Below, in pieces: positions 16,701-24,821 of a stretch of DNA of 62,446 bases. Within the stretch, counting starts at the first letter, position 1; the number at the start of each line of letters is the position of its first letter. The DNA lies in NCBI GenBank assembly GCA_038746285.1, contig JBCDKT010000021.1, forward strand, positions 1-62,446, given 5' to 3'. The position numbers were made by a program, and so were the translations under genes. The notes under the pieces are model-generated. The model searched no databases and was not told the origin of the DNA. It worked only from the letters and a program-made list of their open reading frames with translations. Origin of the DNA: Bacteroidota bacterium (lineage in GTDB: Bacteria; Bacteroidota; Rhodothermia; Rhodothermales; JANQRZ01).

Positions 16701-17169
16701 GGCCGTAGAGACCGGGGACGTAGCGGCGGCGACGGCGGCGCTCGACGCGGCCGTGGCGGCGTGGCCCGAGCACGAGGCGACGGCGATGATGCAGCGCGAG
16801 CACACGGTCTGGCTGGGCACAGGCGACGGCGGCGGGCGCGGTGCAGTCACCGACGGCACGAGTAGCCCGTGGGCCCGTGCGGGATCGGCGCGTGCTGAGA
16901 CGGCGTTGTACCCGGCCTACCCGAACCCGTCGTCGGGGCGCGTGACGCTCCCGCTGGTGCTGGGCGAGGACGCCGAGGCACGCGTGGAGGTCTTCGACGT
17001 GCTAGGCCGCCGCGTAGCGCTCCTCCACGACGGACCGCTGGCGGCCGGGCGCCACGCGCTCGCCCTCGACGGGGCGGTCCTCCCGGCCGGGGTCTACGTC
17101 GTCCGCGCCACGGTCGGAGGTCCCGGCGAGGCACGGCAACTGACGCGCCGCGTGAGCCTCGTCCGCTGA
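13750..17169 (+). CDS. Secreted subtilisin-like protease with beta-helix and Por sorting tail
   Basis: A large S8 serine protease. Counting from the TTG at 13750 (1139 residues), the catalytic triad is D206 (VVVGIIDSPADYNHVDL), H278 (EDHGTASAG) and S477 (YAGTSASAPHVVG). Residues about 560-820 form a right-handed beta-helix-like repeat region, then a helical stretch. The last 80 residues are a Por sorting domain (YPAYPNPSSGRV, VFDVLGRRVALL, LPAGVYVVR). The annotated TTG gives only the end of a signal peptide (TLSALLIDAGDAHAQ). A better start, ATG 13722, is out of frame by one base; see the CT tract. The gene is therefore off, weakly expressed from TTG, or affected by a sequence error. Confidence 0.88.
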   Translation: MTLSALLIDAGDAHAQNRLTLKGSEVRLVGGTWYHYTGGQQGDLALLDRIIVRLQNGATPTQSAVDHVVGSSGVDLIESPLPGNYFVLSVDTTAHNPLVVAADLSAHSSVEEVIFNGQGSVMGASPGGVAGSVDPVADVLAGPATGNRGNPCTSGFIPSDPLWDSGGIDVDGDGIGDGQWNLCEIRMPEAWGVTTGEPEVVVGIIDSPADYNHVDLVGGLWTNPFEANGQSGVDDGDANDCIDDLNGWDFGNVGAFNGCPGDADPSNIGDPDFDGEDHGTASAGVALARTNNAVGGSFEGMAGIAGGNGDPGTGAEYMVIAQYYRSGMPGDLRTDAESIARGIQYAAETGADVISITSGFMTNYNFFPLAVNLAETLGVVVVASGGNVRGSYERLYYPAAYPTVLAVGATLFTDERWPGSSVGDSEPSGNGDDESFVLDVTAPGGERSIISTDPTGDSGTNSGDYLTSSSELYAGTSASAPHVVGVAALVRSINPSLTALQVREILRLTADPDECVEVDPDYDEGQECGYGRVDAYEALKATLERFGGSPQADLLIPAGETWDFGDVEVAFAPGARLTVEGTLNASGTTFDADDTSQGWEGLRVELDGEANLSAGSVLRDVQSYGGAAVYVYGDFTLDNSDIIGSPLGLTASGIFASGASAFVRVKNESEIFDHEGDGVYATSGAYVYIEDSFVRDNADGGVKATLADVLLYDSVVRDNAGGYGAEAVYYGSVSFGFFSGPYPAPPQNNDLADNAAGTLLANYRADIAAGNNGRFEQNNFLRTGSELHAKARTDSDVRARCNYWGSASGPNLAFVDTDASSTYTYQPFLTAPGGICDLAQSSRGSSPAGGSSLAGGTPLIELEGPEQVPAMVWEALGLADTGQTEAAFLLLMSAVETAATPEAAARAYAALTRLARRGPSEGLAGFLHERSQDESERPWALSALVEVQRAEGETEGAGVSASALTAEYAGTEHALFGWAARHREAVETGDVAAATAALDAAVAAWPEHEATAMMQREHTVWLGTGDGGGRGAVTDGTSSPWARAGSARAETALYPAYPNPSSGRVTLPLVLGEDAEARVEVFDVLGRRVALLHDGPLAAGRHALALDGAVLPAGVYVVRATVGGPGEARQLTRRVSLVR

Positions 17170-17250
17170 GGCGGGTCCGTTGAACCTCTCGGCGGGGCTG
17201 CCGGCCTGAGCGCTGGCGGCTCCGCTTCGCCTTCCACCCAGAGTTCCCCA

Positions 17251-18690
17251 ATGACTACTCGTTGCAACCTTTCATGCTGCGCCCGCGCCGTGGTGCTCCC
17301 TCTCGCCGCCGCGCTGGTGGCGTCCGCGCTAGTAATGGCTCCACCCGTGCGCGCGCAGCCGACGGGGGACTCGCTCGCCTGGGAGCTCGTCGGCGAGCCC
17401 CTGGAGGCGCGGGGGCTGTTCGCCGCCGGCCTCGGAGACGGCCTCGCCCCGGCGGTCTACGCCAACGGCGACGACGGCCTCTTCGTGATCCGCCCCGGCG
17501 AGGCCGACTGGACGCTCCTCGCCCCGCGCGGCGACCTCCGCGCGAACCGGAGCATTTTTGTCTCGCGCGCGGGCACCTTCCTGGCCGGCAGTGGCAGCAG
17601 CATCCAGCGCTCGACCGACGACGGGCAGACCTGGGCCAGAGTCCTTGACGGCGGCTACGTCGCGCCGGTCTACACCCCCGAGGGCGCTCTCGTCACCGGC
17701 CTCGACGGCGACCCCGAGGACACCGTCGCGCGCTCGACCGACGACGGCCTCACCTGGACCGAGATCGACATGGCCCCCTCGCTCGGCACGCGCTTCCTCC
17801 CGATCACGTTCGCGGGTCTGCCAGCCTCGGGCGCGCAGCCCGGGGGCGTGCTGGTGGCCGGCGGCAACGGCGGGCTGGCCTACTCCGCGGACGACGGGCT
17901 GTCGTGGCAGGCGACGAACGTGTTCGGGACGTTCGCCTTCCGGGCGTCTTCGGTCGTGCGCGCCCCGTGGGGCGGCTCGGCCCCTGGGCGCGGGACGCTC
18001 TACGCCGCGGTCAACGACTTCTCGGCTCCGGGCATCGGCGAGGTCTGGGAGAGCACCGACGGCACCGTGTGGCAGCGCGTGGGGCTGGTGCCGGGGACCG
18101 ACTCCTTCGGGGCGCTGCTCGTGGCGGTAGCGGACGATGAGGTAGGAGAGGTGCTCTTTGGGATGTACCTGACCGAGCGGGAGGACCTGCAGGTGTACCG
18201 CTCGGTCGACCGAGGACAGACGTGGGTGGGCACCGGCAAGATCGAGGCCGAGGAGCTGGTGGGCAACCCGGTCAAGATGAACGACCTGGTCGTAGGTCCG
18301 GAGGGGCGGCTGTGGCTGGGGATGGACCAGGGCACGGGCGGCCCAGGTCTGACGGGCGGGGTGTTCCGGACGGTCGAGCCGGTGTTCGTGGTATCGAGCG
18401 AGGAGGAGCCGGAGCCGGGAAAGCGGGGCGTTGAGCTCGGGGCACCCTACCCGAACCCGGTGACGGGGAAGGCCACGGTCGCGCTCACGCTCCCTACTGC
18501 CGCTGAGGTCTCGGTTACAGTTTTCGACGTGCTCGGTCGTCGAGTCTCGGTACTCGCGGACGGACGTTTGGAGACGGGTCAGCACCGGATGGACTTCGAC
18601 GCTTCAGTCTTGCCGTCGGGCGTTTATCTGGTACGGGCCACCGTGAATGACAGGCGTGCCCTGACGCAGCGCTTGACGGTGATCCGATGA
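17251..18690 (+). CDS. Secreted BNR/sortilin-type beta-propeller with Por sorting tail
   Basis: A 479-residue exported protein with signal peptide (RAVVLPLAAALVASALVM, cleavage near VRAQ). It has repeated Asp-box motifs such as STDDGQTW, STDDGLTW, YSADDGLSW, STDGTVW and SVDRGQTW, which mark seven-bladed propellers of the BNR/VPS10 kind. It ends with a Por sorting domain (YPNPVTGKATV, VFDVLGRRVSVL, LPSGVYLVRA). No catalytic residues of a sialidase are evident. It lies 81 bases after the subtilase and is a tandem paralogue of the next gene. Confidence 0.82.
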   Translation: MTTRCNLSCCARAVVLPLAAALVASALVMAPPVRAQPTGDSLAWELVGEPLEARGLFAAGLGDGLAPAVYANGDDGLFVIRPGEADWTLLAPRGDLRANRSIFVSRAGTFLAGSGSSIQRSTDDGQTWARVLDGGYVAPVYTPEGALVTGLDGDPEDTVARSTDDGLTWTEIDMAPSLGTRFLPITFAGLPASGAQPGGVLVAGGNGGLAYSADDGLSWQATNVFGTFAFRASSVVRAPWGGSAPGRGTLYAAVNDFSAPGIGEVWESTDGTVWQRVGLVPGTDSFGALLVAVADDEVGEVLFGMYLTEREDLQVYRSVDRGQTWVGTGKIEAEELVGNPVKMNDLVVGPEGRLWLGMDQGTGGPGLTGGVFRTVEPVFVVSSEEEPEPGKRGVELGAPYPNPVTGKATVALTLPTAAEVSVTVFDVLGRRVSVLADGRLETGQHRMDFDASVLPSGVYLVRATVNDRRALTQRLTVIR

Positions 18691-18701
18691 GCGGTGATCC
18701 G

Positions 18702-20072
18702 ATGAGACGGCTGCTTTCGCTGGTGGTCGGGGCGCTTCTCGCGGGCGCCCCGACCACCACCCCGTGCGCGCTCGCGCAGGAACCGCTTACCGTCCAGGCT
18801 GACACGCTCGTTTGGAAGCAGGTCGGAACGCTACTCGATATGGGAGGGCTATTCTTCGATGGCGACACCCTCTACGTCTCGGGGATCGGTAATCCCATTC
18901 ATGTACTTCGTCCCGGTGATGCCGACTTCGCAGAAGCATTTTCCTCAGGTATATATGGTAAAGACATCATTATTACGTCCAAGCGCACCATATGCATTCT
19001 GACGATCATAGGAGCTAGCGGTTTGGACTGTTTCGACTGGGCTCAAACGTGGTACGGAGAGCAGGAAGATGCCTTCACCCTCCCCGTCGCCACTCCCGAA
19101 GGTGCACTCCTTCTCGGCACCCGTGGCAGCGCCTCTGACGGCGGACGCCTCGCCGCACGCTCCACCGACGACGGCGCAACCTGGACCTCCCAGGGCCTCG
19201 GCGAGGGTACCGACGGTCTCGGCACCACGAACCTCGTCGTCATCCCGCCTTCGCCCGACTTCCCGGCAGGCCGCATCGTCGCCACCGGCTTCGGCGGCAT
19301 CGCCTACTCCGACGACGACGGGCGCTCGTGGCAGCCTACCGCGCTCTACGGTGGCCTCGCCTACGCCGCGTGGTCGTCCGCCCGCATCCCGGCCGGCCCC
19401 TACGCCGGACGCCTCCTCGTCGTCGTCGAGCGCGGGCAGCCCGGCGGCGAACCGACGGGCCTCTACGCCTCGCCCGATGGCGCAGCGTGGAGCCGGATCG
19501 GGGACATCCCCGGCGGCGGCGCACGCGGGGCCGAGCTGCTCGCGGTCCCCGACGGGGCGGTCTACGTCTACCAGAGCAACACCGACGGATGGCCCGTCTG
19601 GCGCTCGATGGACGGCGGTCAGTCGTGGGCGAACCTCGGCCCGGTGTGGACCGAGTGGCCGGCCGAGCCACGCGAGATCGTCGTCGGGCCGGACGGTCGG
19701 CTGTGGGCGGCGTGCTCGGGCGGCGGGTTCGCGGGCTTCGACGGGGGCGTCTTCCGCACGGTGCTCCCGGCGGTGTCGGCGGAGAACGGACCGGCGGAGA
19801 CGAGAAAGCCGGTCGCTGAGTTGCTGCCGAGCTACCCGAACCCGTCGGATGGGACGGTGACGCTGCCGCTCGTGCTCGGCACCGCTGCCGAGGTCCGGGT
19901 CACGGTCTTCGACGTGCTCGGGCGCGAGGTGGCCGTGCTCCATGAGGGGCCGCTCGCGGCGGGCGAGCACCGGCTGCAGTTCGTGAAGGCCGGGCTGTCC
20001 GCCGGGGTCTACCTCGTCCGAGCCGAGGGGTCCGGGGTAGCGGTCTCGCGGCGGCTTACGGTGCTGCGCTGA
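18702..20072 (+). CDS. Paralogous BNR-type secreted protein with Por sorting tail
   Basis: 456 residues, same architecture as its upstream neighbour: signal peptide (MRRLLSLVVGALLAGAP, ending ALAQ), Asp boxes (STDDGATW, YSDDDGRSW, SMDGGQSW), Por tail (YPNPSDGTVTL, VFDVLGREVAVL, LSAGVYLVRA). A 15-base direct duplication, CGGTGATCCGATGAG, spans the junction with the previous gene and creates two ATGs (18687 and 18702); I prefer the second, which begins the signal peptide. Bases about 18940-19050 are clearly AT-richer (GIYGKDIIITSKRTICILTI) than the rest, where the paralogue has a different segment. Confidence 0.8.
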   Translation: MRRLLSLVVGALLAGAPTTTPCALAQEPLTVQADTLVWKQVGTLLDMGGLFFDGDTLYVSGIGNPIHVLRPGDADFAEAFSSGIYGKDIIITSKRTICILTIIGASGLDCFDWAQTWYGEQEDAFTLPVATPEGALLLGTRGSASDGGRLAARSTDDGATWTSQGLGEGTDGLGTTNLVVIPPSPDFPAGRIVATGFGGIAYSDDDGRSWQPTALYGGLAYAAWSSARIPAGPYAGRLLVVVERGQPGGEPTGLYASPDGAAWSRIGDIPGGGARGAELLAVPDGAVYVYQSNTDGWPVWRSMDGGQSWANLGPVWTEWPAEPREIVVGPDGRLWAACSGGGFAGFDGGVFRTVLPAVSAENGPAETRKPVAELLPSYPNPSDGTVTLPLVLGTAAEVRVTVFDVLGREVAVLHEGPLAAGEHRLQFVKAGLSAGVYLVRAEGSGVAVSRRLTVLR

Positions 20073-20153
20073 AGCCCTGCGGGCAGCCTTCCCGCCTGAG
20101 GTTATGCAGGGCGTCGGCGTGCGTCTACCTGGGCTCACGCTCCCGACCTCGCC

Positions 20154-21599
20154 ATGCCTGCCGTCCTCGAACCGCCGCCCGTCGCCTACCACGACGCCTC
20201 GGGCGACCTTCTCATCACGCTTCACGAGCCGGACGCGCGCGTCGAGCACGTCCCCGAGGCGGTCATCCAGGACCTCTGGCAGCACCTCCGCTTCCGCCAC
20301 GCCGACCTCCGCACGTCCGAGAGCGTCCCGGTCGAGGTCTGGCACCCCGGCGCGCTCAACACCGACGCCGGACCGGACTTCTCCGGGGCGCGGCTCCGCA
20401 TCGGCGACCTCGCGTGGTCGGGCGACGTGGAGGTACACCGCACCTCGGGCGAGTGGGTCCTGCACCGGCACGACGAGGACCCGCGCTACGACCGGGTCGT
20501 ACTCCACGTCACGCTCGTCGCGGACCGCCACACGGGCCGCCTGCGCCGCAGCGACGGCACGGTGCTTCCCGAGGTCGTCCTCTACCCGCGCCTCCAGGAC
20601 TCGCTCCGCGCCCTCCTCCACCGCTTCTACGCGACGCCGACGCGCGGCCTACCGTGCGCGGCCCACTGGCCGGACGCGCCCGAAGCGCTGCGCCGCGACC
20701 TGATCCGGGCCTACGGTCATGCGCGCCTCGCCGCCCGCCGCGACGCCCTCGCCGACGCGTTTCTGACTACCCCCGATCTCGACCAGCTCCTCTACGAGCG
20801 CACCCTCCGCGCCCTCGGCTACGCCAAGAACGCCGACCCGATGGAGCGCCTCGCCCGGCGCGTCCCGCTCCGCCGGCTCCGCACGCTCACCGACCTCCGC
20901 GACGCCGAGGCGCTGCTCTTCGGGGGGGCGGGGCTGCTGCCCGCCTCGGGGATCGAAGACCGGGAGACGGAGGCCTACGTGGACGGCCTGCGCGACCGCT
21001 TCGAGCGGCTGACGGCAGACGAGCCGGTCCGCCCGATGCTGGCGACGGCCTGGACCCGCGCCCGGCTCCGCGCGCCCAGCCTCCCGGCGCGTCGCATCGC
21101 CCAGGCCGCGGCGCTCGCTGCTCCCGGCGGCCTCCTTCACCGGGACCCTGTCGCCTACCTCGTCCACGCCCTGCAGTCCGAGCAGACGGCCGCCGCGCTC
21201 CGCCAAGCCCTCACCGGTGCCGCACCGTCCGCCTTCTGGACGACGCACGTCCGGCTCGACCGCCCCTGCAAACCGATGTCATCCTCCATCGGCCGGAGGC
21301 GGGCCGAGGCCATCCTCGTCAACGCCGTCTTCCCGGTCCTCCTGCTCTGGGCCGAGCAGACGGGCGACACGCCGCTCGAAGCCCGCGTGACGGATCTCTA
21401 CCGGCAGCTCCCCGCCGCCAGCGACGAGGTCACGCGCCACTACGAGCGCCTCGGCACGAAGCCCGCGAACGCGCTCGAAGCCCAGGGGCTGCACCAGCTC
21501 TACCGCACCCGCTGCGCCGATGGCCGCTGCCTGGCGTGCTCGGTCGGGCAGTGGGTGCTTTCAGAGGACGGCAGACGGAGAACAGAGGACGGAGGATAG
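20154..21599 (+). CDS. DUF2851 family protein
   Basis: A 481-residue protein of the Bacteroidota family DUF2851, recognised by NTDAGPDFSGARLRIGDL, WSGDVEVHRTSGEW, HDEDPRYDRVVLHVTLV and the C-terminal cysteine cluster CADGRCLACSVG. Function unknown; residues resembling a nuclease core (D, E-H) are present but I cannot prove it. The last dozen residues (SEDGRRRTEDGG) are encoded by the left inverted repeat of the next element, whose sequence also supplies the stop codon, so the native C-terminus has been replaced. Confidence 0.82.
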   Translation: MPAVLEPPPVAYHDASGDLLITLHEPDARVEHVPEAVIQDLWQHLRFRHADLRTSESVPVEVWHPGALNTDAGPDFSGARLRIGDLAWSGDVEVHRTSGEWVLHRHDEDPRYDRVVLHVTLVADRHTGRLRRSDGTVLPEVVLYPRLQDSLRALLHRFYATPTRGLPCAAHWPDAPEALRRDLIRAYGHARLAARRDALADAFLTTPDLDQLLYERTLRALGYAKNADPMERLARRVPLRRLRTLTDLRDAEALLFGGAGLLPASGIEDRETEAYVDGLRDRFERLTADEPVRPMLATAWTRARLRAPSLPARRIAQAAALAAPGGLLHRDPVAYLVHALQSEQTAAALRQALTGAAPSAFWTTHVRLDRPCKPMSSSIGRRRAEAILVNAVFPVLLLWAEQTGDTPLEARVTDLYRQLPAASDEVTRHYERLGTKPANALEAQGLHQLYRTRCADGRCLACSVGQWVLSEDGRRRTEDGG

Positions 21600-22034
21600 A
21601 TGATGCGCAAAGCACTGAGGCATTTTTCAGAGTTGAGGATGTACCGAGCGGCTTTTGATCTCCAACGGAGTGTCTTCGAGCTAACGAAGCAGTTCCCCCG
21701 AGAGGAGCGGTATGCGCTGACCGATCAGGTGCGTCGCTCGTCGCGCTCCGTGGGTGCCAAAATCGCCGAGGCGTGGCACAAGCGACGCTACAAGGCCCAC
21801 TTCGTCAGCAAGCTCTCCGACGCGGACGCCGAGCTCGCCGAGACCGAGCATTGGATACAGACCGCTCGGGACTGTGGCTACATCACAGCCGGCGAAGCTG
21901 CTGCTCTCGAAAGCCAAAGCCGGGGCGTGGGTCGGATGCTCGGAGCTGCCATGCGCGACGCCAGGAAATGGTGCCCGGCTCCGTAACTTGTTCAGCCTTC
22001 GTCTGTCTTCTGTCCTCCGTCCCCTGTCCTCTGA
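21560..22034 (+). mobile_element. Inverted-repeat cassette carrying a four-helix-bundle gene
   Basis: The left end reads TTCAGAGGACGGCAGACGGA (21560 on); the right end, read on the minus strand from 22034, is TTCAGAGGACAGGGGACGGA. The outer ten bases are identical and the next about 20 are similar (GAGGACGGAGGAC-type). The gene at 21600-21986 fills the inside. The GAGGACA/GAGGACG units equal those of the gene-less arrays at 12.55 and 50.47 kb. No target duplication is clear. Confidence 0.6.
21600..21986 (+). CDS. Four-helix-bundle protein, 23S rRNA IVP/S23 family
   Basis: A 128-residue protein of the family first found encoded inside 23S rRNA intervening sequences (TIGR02436, related to bAvd of diversity-generating elements). 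Family marks: MYRAAFDLQRSVFELTKQFPREERYALTDQVRRSSRSVGAKIAEAW, then KLSDADAELAETEHWI and GYITAGEAAALE. It forms a positively charged pentameric barrel in known members. There is no rRNA here: it lies between DUF2851 and an ABM-domain gene, its ATG follows the upstream stop TAG directly, and inverted repeats flank it. The biological role of such free-standing copies is unknown. Confidence 0.85.
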   Translation: MMRKALRHFSELRMYRAAFDLQRSVFELTKQFPREERYALTDQVRRSSRSVGAKIAEAWHKRRYKAHFVSKLSDADAELAETEHWIQTARDCGYITAGEAAALESQSRGVGRMLGAAMRDARKWCPAP

Positions 22035-22038
22035 ACCC

Positions 22039-22359
22039 GTGCTCATCCGCACCGTCCGCATGACCTTCCGCCCGGATGCCGTCGAGGACTTCCTGGCGAT
22101 GTTCGACGGGGTCGCGCCGCAGATCCGGGCCGTCCGTGGGTGCCGGTATCTCGAACTGTGGCGGGACGCGCGCTTCCCGAACATCCTCACCACCTACAGC
22201 CACTGGGAGAGCGCCGACGCGCTCGACGCCTACCGGCAGAGCGACCTCTTCCGCTCGACCTGGGCGACGACCAAGCAGTGGTTCGCCGCCCCGACGGTCG
22301 CGCACAGCCAGCACGTCCAGGCCGAACCGATTGAACCCGCGGCTACAGCGCCAGCTTGA
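22039..22359 (+). CDS. ABM/dabb-like small monooxygenase-fold protein
   Basis: A 106-residue protein with the ferredoxin-like antibiotic biosynthesis monooxygenase fold: VRMTFRPDAVEDFLAMFD, VRGCRYLELWRD, TTYSHWESADALDAYRQSDLF. A GTG at 22039 is chosen since it opens the first beta strand; it lies five bases after the right inverted repeat. Substrate unknown. The 3' end overlaps the convergent TonB receptor gene by 17 bases. Confidence 0.75.
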   Translation: MLIRTVRMTFRPDAVEDFLAMFDGVAPQIRAVRGCRYLELWRDARFPNILTTYSHWESADALDAYRQSDLFRSTWATTKQWFAAPTVAHSQHVQAEPIEPAATAPA

Positions 22360-24361
22360 GCCCGGCCTGCAGCGCCCGCCCCGGCCCCGGCAGGCCGAGC
22401 TGGGGCAGCACGACCGCGTCGGTGAGGTTGTTGACGCGCGCGAAGACCTCGGCGGAGACGGCGCGCACCGAGAGCCGGTATCCGACCCGCAGGTTGAGCA
22501 CGAGCGACGGGTCGAGCCGGACGAAGCGGCCCCGGTCGGCCGAGTAGGCCACGCCGGTGTAGACGGCCTCGGCCGTCGCGCCCAGGCCGCGCCCCGAGGT
22601 GTAGGTCGCCGCGAGGCGGCCGATGGCTTCGGGCTTCTCGGAAAGGCGCGTGCCGGTGCCGTCCTCCTCGAAGCCGCGCACGTCCATCACCGTCAAGTGC
22701 CCGTCGAGCCGAACCCGCGCGAGCGGCCGCACGGCACCCGCGACCTCGACTCCGAGAATCCGGCTGCGGCCCAGGTTGACGCGCTGCCGGAACTCGGTAC
22801 CCTCGAGGACCACGTCGCGCTGGTCGATCGTGTCGTCGGTAGCGTTGACGAAGAGGGTAGCCTCGCCCGAGACCACCTCGCCCTCGTGGCGCACGCCGGC
22901 CTCGGCGAGAAGGGACGACTCGGGGCGGAGGTCGGGGTTGAGCGCGAAGCGGCCGAGGCCGTCGTCGAGGAGTTCGCGCGGCGTCGGGAAGCGGGTCTTC
23001 CGGCCGGAGGCGGCGCGCAGGCTCCAGGCTGCACTGAGCCGGTAGACCGAGCCTGCCGTCAGCCCGTAGTCGACGAGCGGATCGCGCTCGGGCGCGTCGT
23101 CCGTGGCCGGCGTCGAGAGCCAGTCGAGGCTCGCGCCGCCGGTGAGCGTGAGGCGAGGGAGCGGGCTGCCTTCGGCCTCGACGCCGAAGCTGCCCGTCGT
23201 CTGGTCGAACCGGCGGCGCGGCGCGCGCTCCCCGCCCTCGAGGTCCACGTCGCGCTGCCGGTGGGTCGAGCCGAGGACGCTCGCGGCGAGGCGGAGCGTG
23301 ACCGGCGCGAACCGGTGCTCCAGCGTGCCCCGCGTCCCGAGCGTCAGGTCCTCGTCCTCCTGGCGCTCGCGGAGGTCGGCGTAGGCCACGCCGCCGAACT
23401 GGTCGATCTCCTGCCGGAACCGGCTCCCCCAGACGGACCCGCGAAAAGACGTGCGCGGCCCGATCTGGTTCTCCGATTTGAGGATCGCCATCGACATGCG
23501 CCAGGTCGGGTAGCGCCAGAAGCGGACGCGGCGCTCGTCGGGGTCGCGGTGGCCTTCGGGCGCGATACCCTTCTCGCTGTCCACATGCAGCACCGACAGG
23601 CCGATCCGGGCGGCGGGCGACGGCTCGAACGCGAACCGGGCGAACCCGTTGGCGAGGCGGTAGTCGGTGTTGGTGCGGACGCCGCCCGCGGGCTGACTGA
23701 AAATGAGTCCTGCCTCGGCGAGGTCGCCCGGCACCGCGAAGCCGTCGCGGCGAGCGTAGCTCCCGGCGGCGACCCACGAGAACGGGCCACGCCGGCCGAG
23801 GTGCGTCGCCGTCCCCTGGCCGAAGCCTTCCGACCCGCTCTGGCCGGTGACCTCGGTGAAGAGCCCCTCGCCGCCGAGGCCGCGCGAGGTCATGTTGACG
23901 GCCCCGCCAAGCACGTTCGCGCCCCACAGCACCGACGGCACTCCCTTCGCCACCGTCACGCCGCCGATGACGCTCGCCGGGAGGAGCGAGAGGTCGATGC
24001 GGTTGTCCCACGGGATGTTGAGCAGGGCACCGTCGAAGAACAGCGCGACCTGCCGCTCGCCGGCGGCGCGGAGGTAGACGAGCGTTTCGCCGCGCGAGTT
24101 GGTCTGGACGTGCGCCGCGGGGACGAGCCGTGCGAGGTCCGACACGCTCGGCGCGTCGAGGCGGTCGATGGCGGCGACCGGGATGCGCTGGAGCGTCGAG
24201 GGCGACGCCGGGCGCTCCGCCACCCTGCCGCCGACTACGACCTCGCCGAGGTCATACTCCCGCAGCGAGTCCGCCGGGGCCTGGGCGAAGGCGGCTGCGC
24301 TCGTTACCAGAAGGACACACCCTATCCACCATGCGCAACAGTTAGTCGGTACGGGAAGCAC
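22343..24361 (-). CDS. TonB-dependent outer membrane receptor
   Basis: A beta-barrel receptor for active uptake of an unidentified ligand. After a signal peptide (WWIGCVLLVTSAAAFAQ) come the TonB box region (LREYDLGEVVVGGR), the plug domain (DAPSVSDLARLVPA, GGVTVAKGVPSVLWGANVLGGAVNMTS), and a barrel ending FARVNNLTDAVVLPQLGLPGPGRALQAGLKLAL with a BtuB-like C-terminus. A GTG at 24361 gives a short leader before the hydrophobic core; an ATG at 24451 is also in frame. A perfect TAGCTTTG box lies 330 bases upstream. I looked for a cobalamin riboswitch in the leader and did not find one. Confidence 0.88.
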   Translation of the reverse strand: MLPVPTNCCAWWIGCVLLVTSAAAFAQAPADSLREYDLGEVVVGGRVAERPASPSTLQRIPVAAIDRLDAPSVSDLARLVPAAHVQTNSRGETLVYLRAAGERQVALFFDGALLNIPWDNRIDLSLLPASVIGGVTVAKGVPSVLWGANVLGGAVNMTSRGLGGEGLFTEVTGQSGSEGFGQGTATHLGRRGPFSWVAAGSYARRDGFAVPGDLAEAGLIFSQPAGGVRTNTDYRLANGFARFAFEPSPAARIGLSVLHVDSEKGIAPEGHRDPDERRVRFWRYPTWRMSMAILKSENQIGPRTSFRGSVWGSRFRQEIDQFGGVAYADLRERQEDEDLTLGTRGTLEHRFAPVTLRLAASVLGSTHRQRDVDLEGGERAPRRRFDQTTGSFGVEAEGSPLPRLTLTGGASLDWLSTPATDDAPERDPLVDYGLTAGSVYRLSAAWSLRAASGRKTRFPTPRELLDDGLGRFALNPDLRPESSLLAEAGVRHEGEVVSGEATLFVNATDDTIDQRDVVLEGTEFRQRVNLGRSRILGVEVAGAVRPLARVRLDGHLTVMDVRGFEEDGTGTRLSEKPEAIGRLAATYTSGRGLGATAEAVYTGVAYSADRGRFVRLDPSLVLNLRVGYRLSVRAVSAEVFARVNNLTDAVVLPQLGLPGPGRALQAGLKLAL

Positions 24362-24470
24362 AGGCAGAGCGATAGGGAGTCGGTGAGAACGGGCTGGGCG
24401 GACGGCGCAAAAACTGTGCGCGGCCTTCGTCACAAACGCGGGGGCGTCCACGCTTCAACCCCCGACACTC

Positions 24471-24540
24471 GTCATCCCCGCGAAGGCGGGGACCCACAGG
24501 CGAAGCAGCCGGTGGATCCCGGATCAGGGTCCGGGATGAC
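24471..24540. repeat. REP-type palindromic repeat (GTCATCCC...GGGATGAC)
   Basis: Seventy bases bounded by GTCATCCC and GGGATGAC, each end with its own hairpin (CCCCGCGAAGGCGGGG; CCCGGATCAGGGTCCGGG). The right-hand 26 bases are identical to a piece of the 164-bp element at 55.6 kb. It lies in the transcribed leader of the receptor gene. Confidence 0.7.
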
Positions 24541-24691
24541 TGTCATTCAAGGAGTGGAAGTCATCGAGCACAGCGTCAGCGGAGAAACGGCCTCGTCGGT
24601 TGTGCGAATGCCATTCTCTACCAGCTAAACGAGAGAGACAGCGTTGAGAGTACCCGAGAACAGAGCCGGGTGCACACCCAAAGCCGGGGGC

Positions 24692-24699
24692 GCAAAGCT
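24692..24699 (-). promoter_or_regulatory. Consensus -7 box TAGCTTTG
   Basis: A perfect match to Bacteroidota TAnnTTTG on the minus strand, pointing to the TonB receptor gene. A TTG occurs nine bases upstream, too close to be a standard -33 element. Confidence 0.5.
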
Positions 24700-24821
24700 A
24701 CGCCTGACTCAACGCCGCCCCGGGGCAATCTCGTGTCCCAACGCACGTTCTGCTGCTGCTCGCCTTCGTTGTATGTTCGCCTCTTCTATTCCTCAGTCGC
24801 CAGCCGCCGCTCGTCACCCCC

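Larger units (their letters stand above)
24452..24821. other. Divergent control region between TonB receptor and DUF4175 genes
   Basis: It holds the long leader of the receptor gene, a REP-type palindrome (24471-24540), and a TAGCTTTG box on the minus strand. On the + side, TATTCC near 24787 and a pyrimidine-rich stretch precede the DUF4175 start. No coding frame is convincing. Confidence 0.5.

Noticed and set aside
21600-21986. Intervening sequence in a 23S rRNA gene
   Set aside because: The flanking genes encode proteins and no rRNA sequence is in the window, so this is a free-standing copy.
22076-24628. 850-codon + strand frame opposite the TonB receptor
   Set aside because: Shadow of the receptor gene; the translation is Arg/Glu/Ala-rich without domains and starts inside the ABM gene.
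24452-24821. Cobalamin riboswitch before the TonB receptor
   Set aside because: The conserved GCCACTG box and the surrounding core of the B12 aptamer could not be found on the minus strand.
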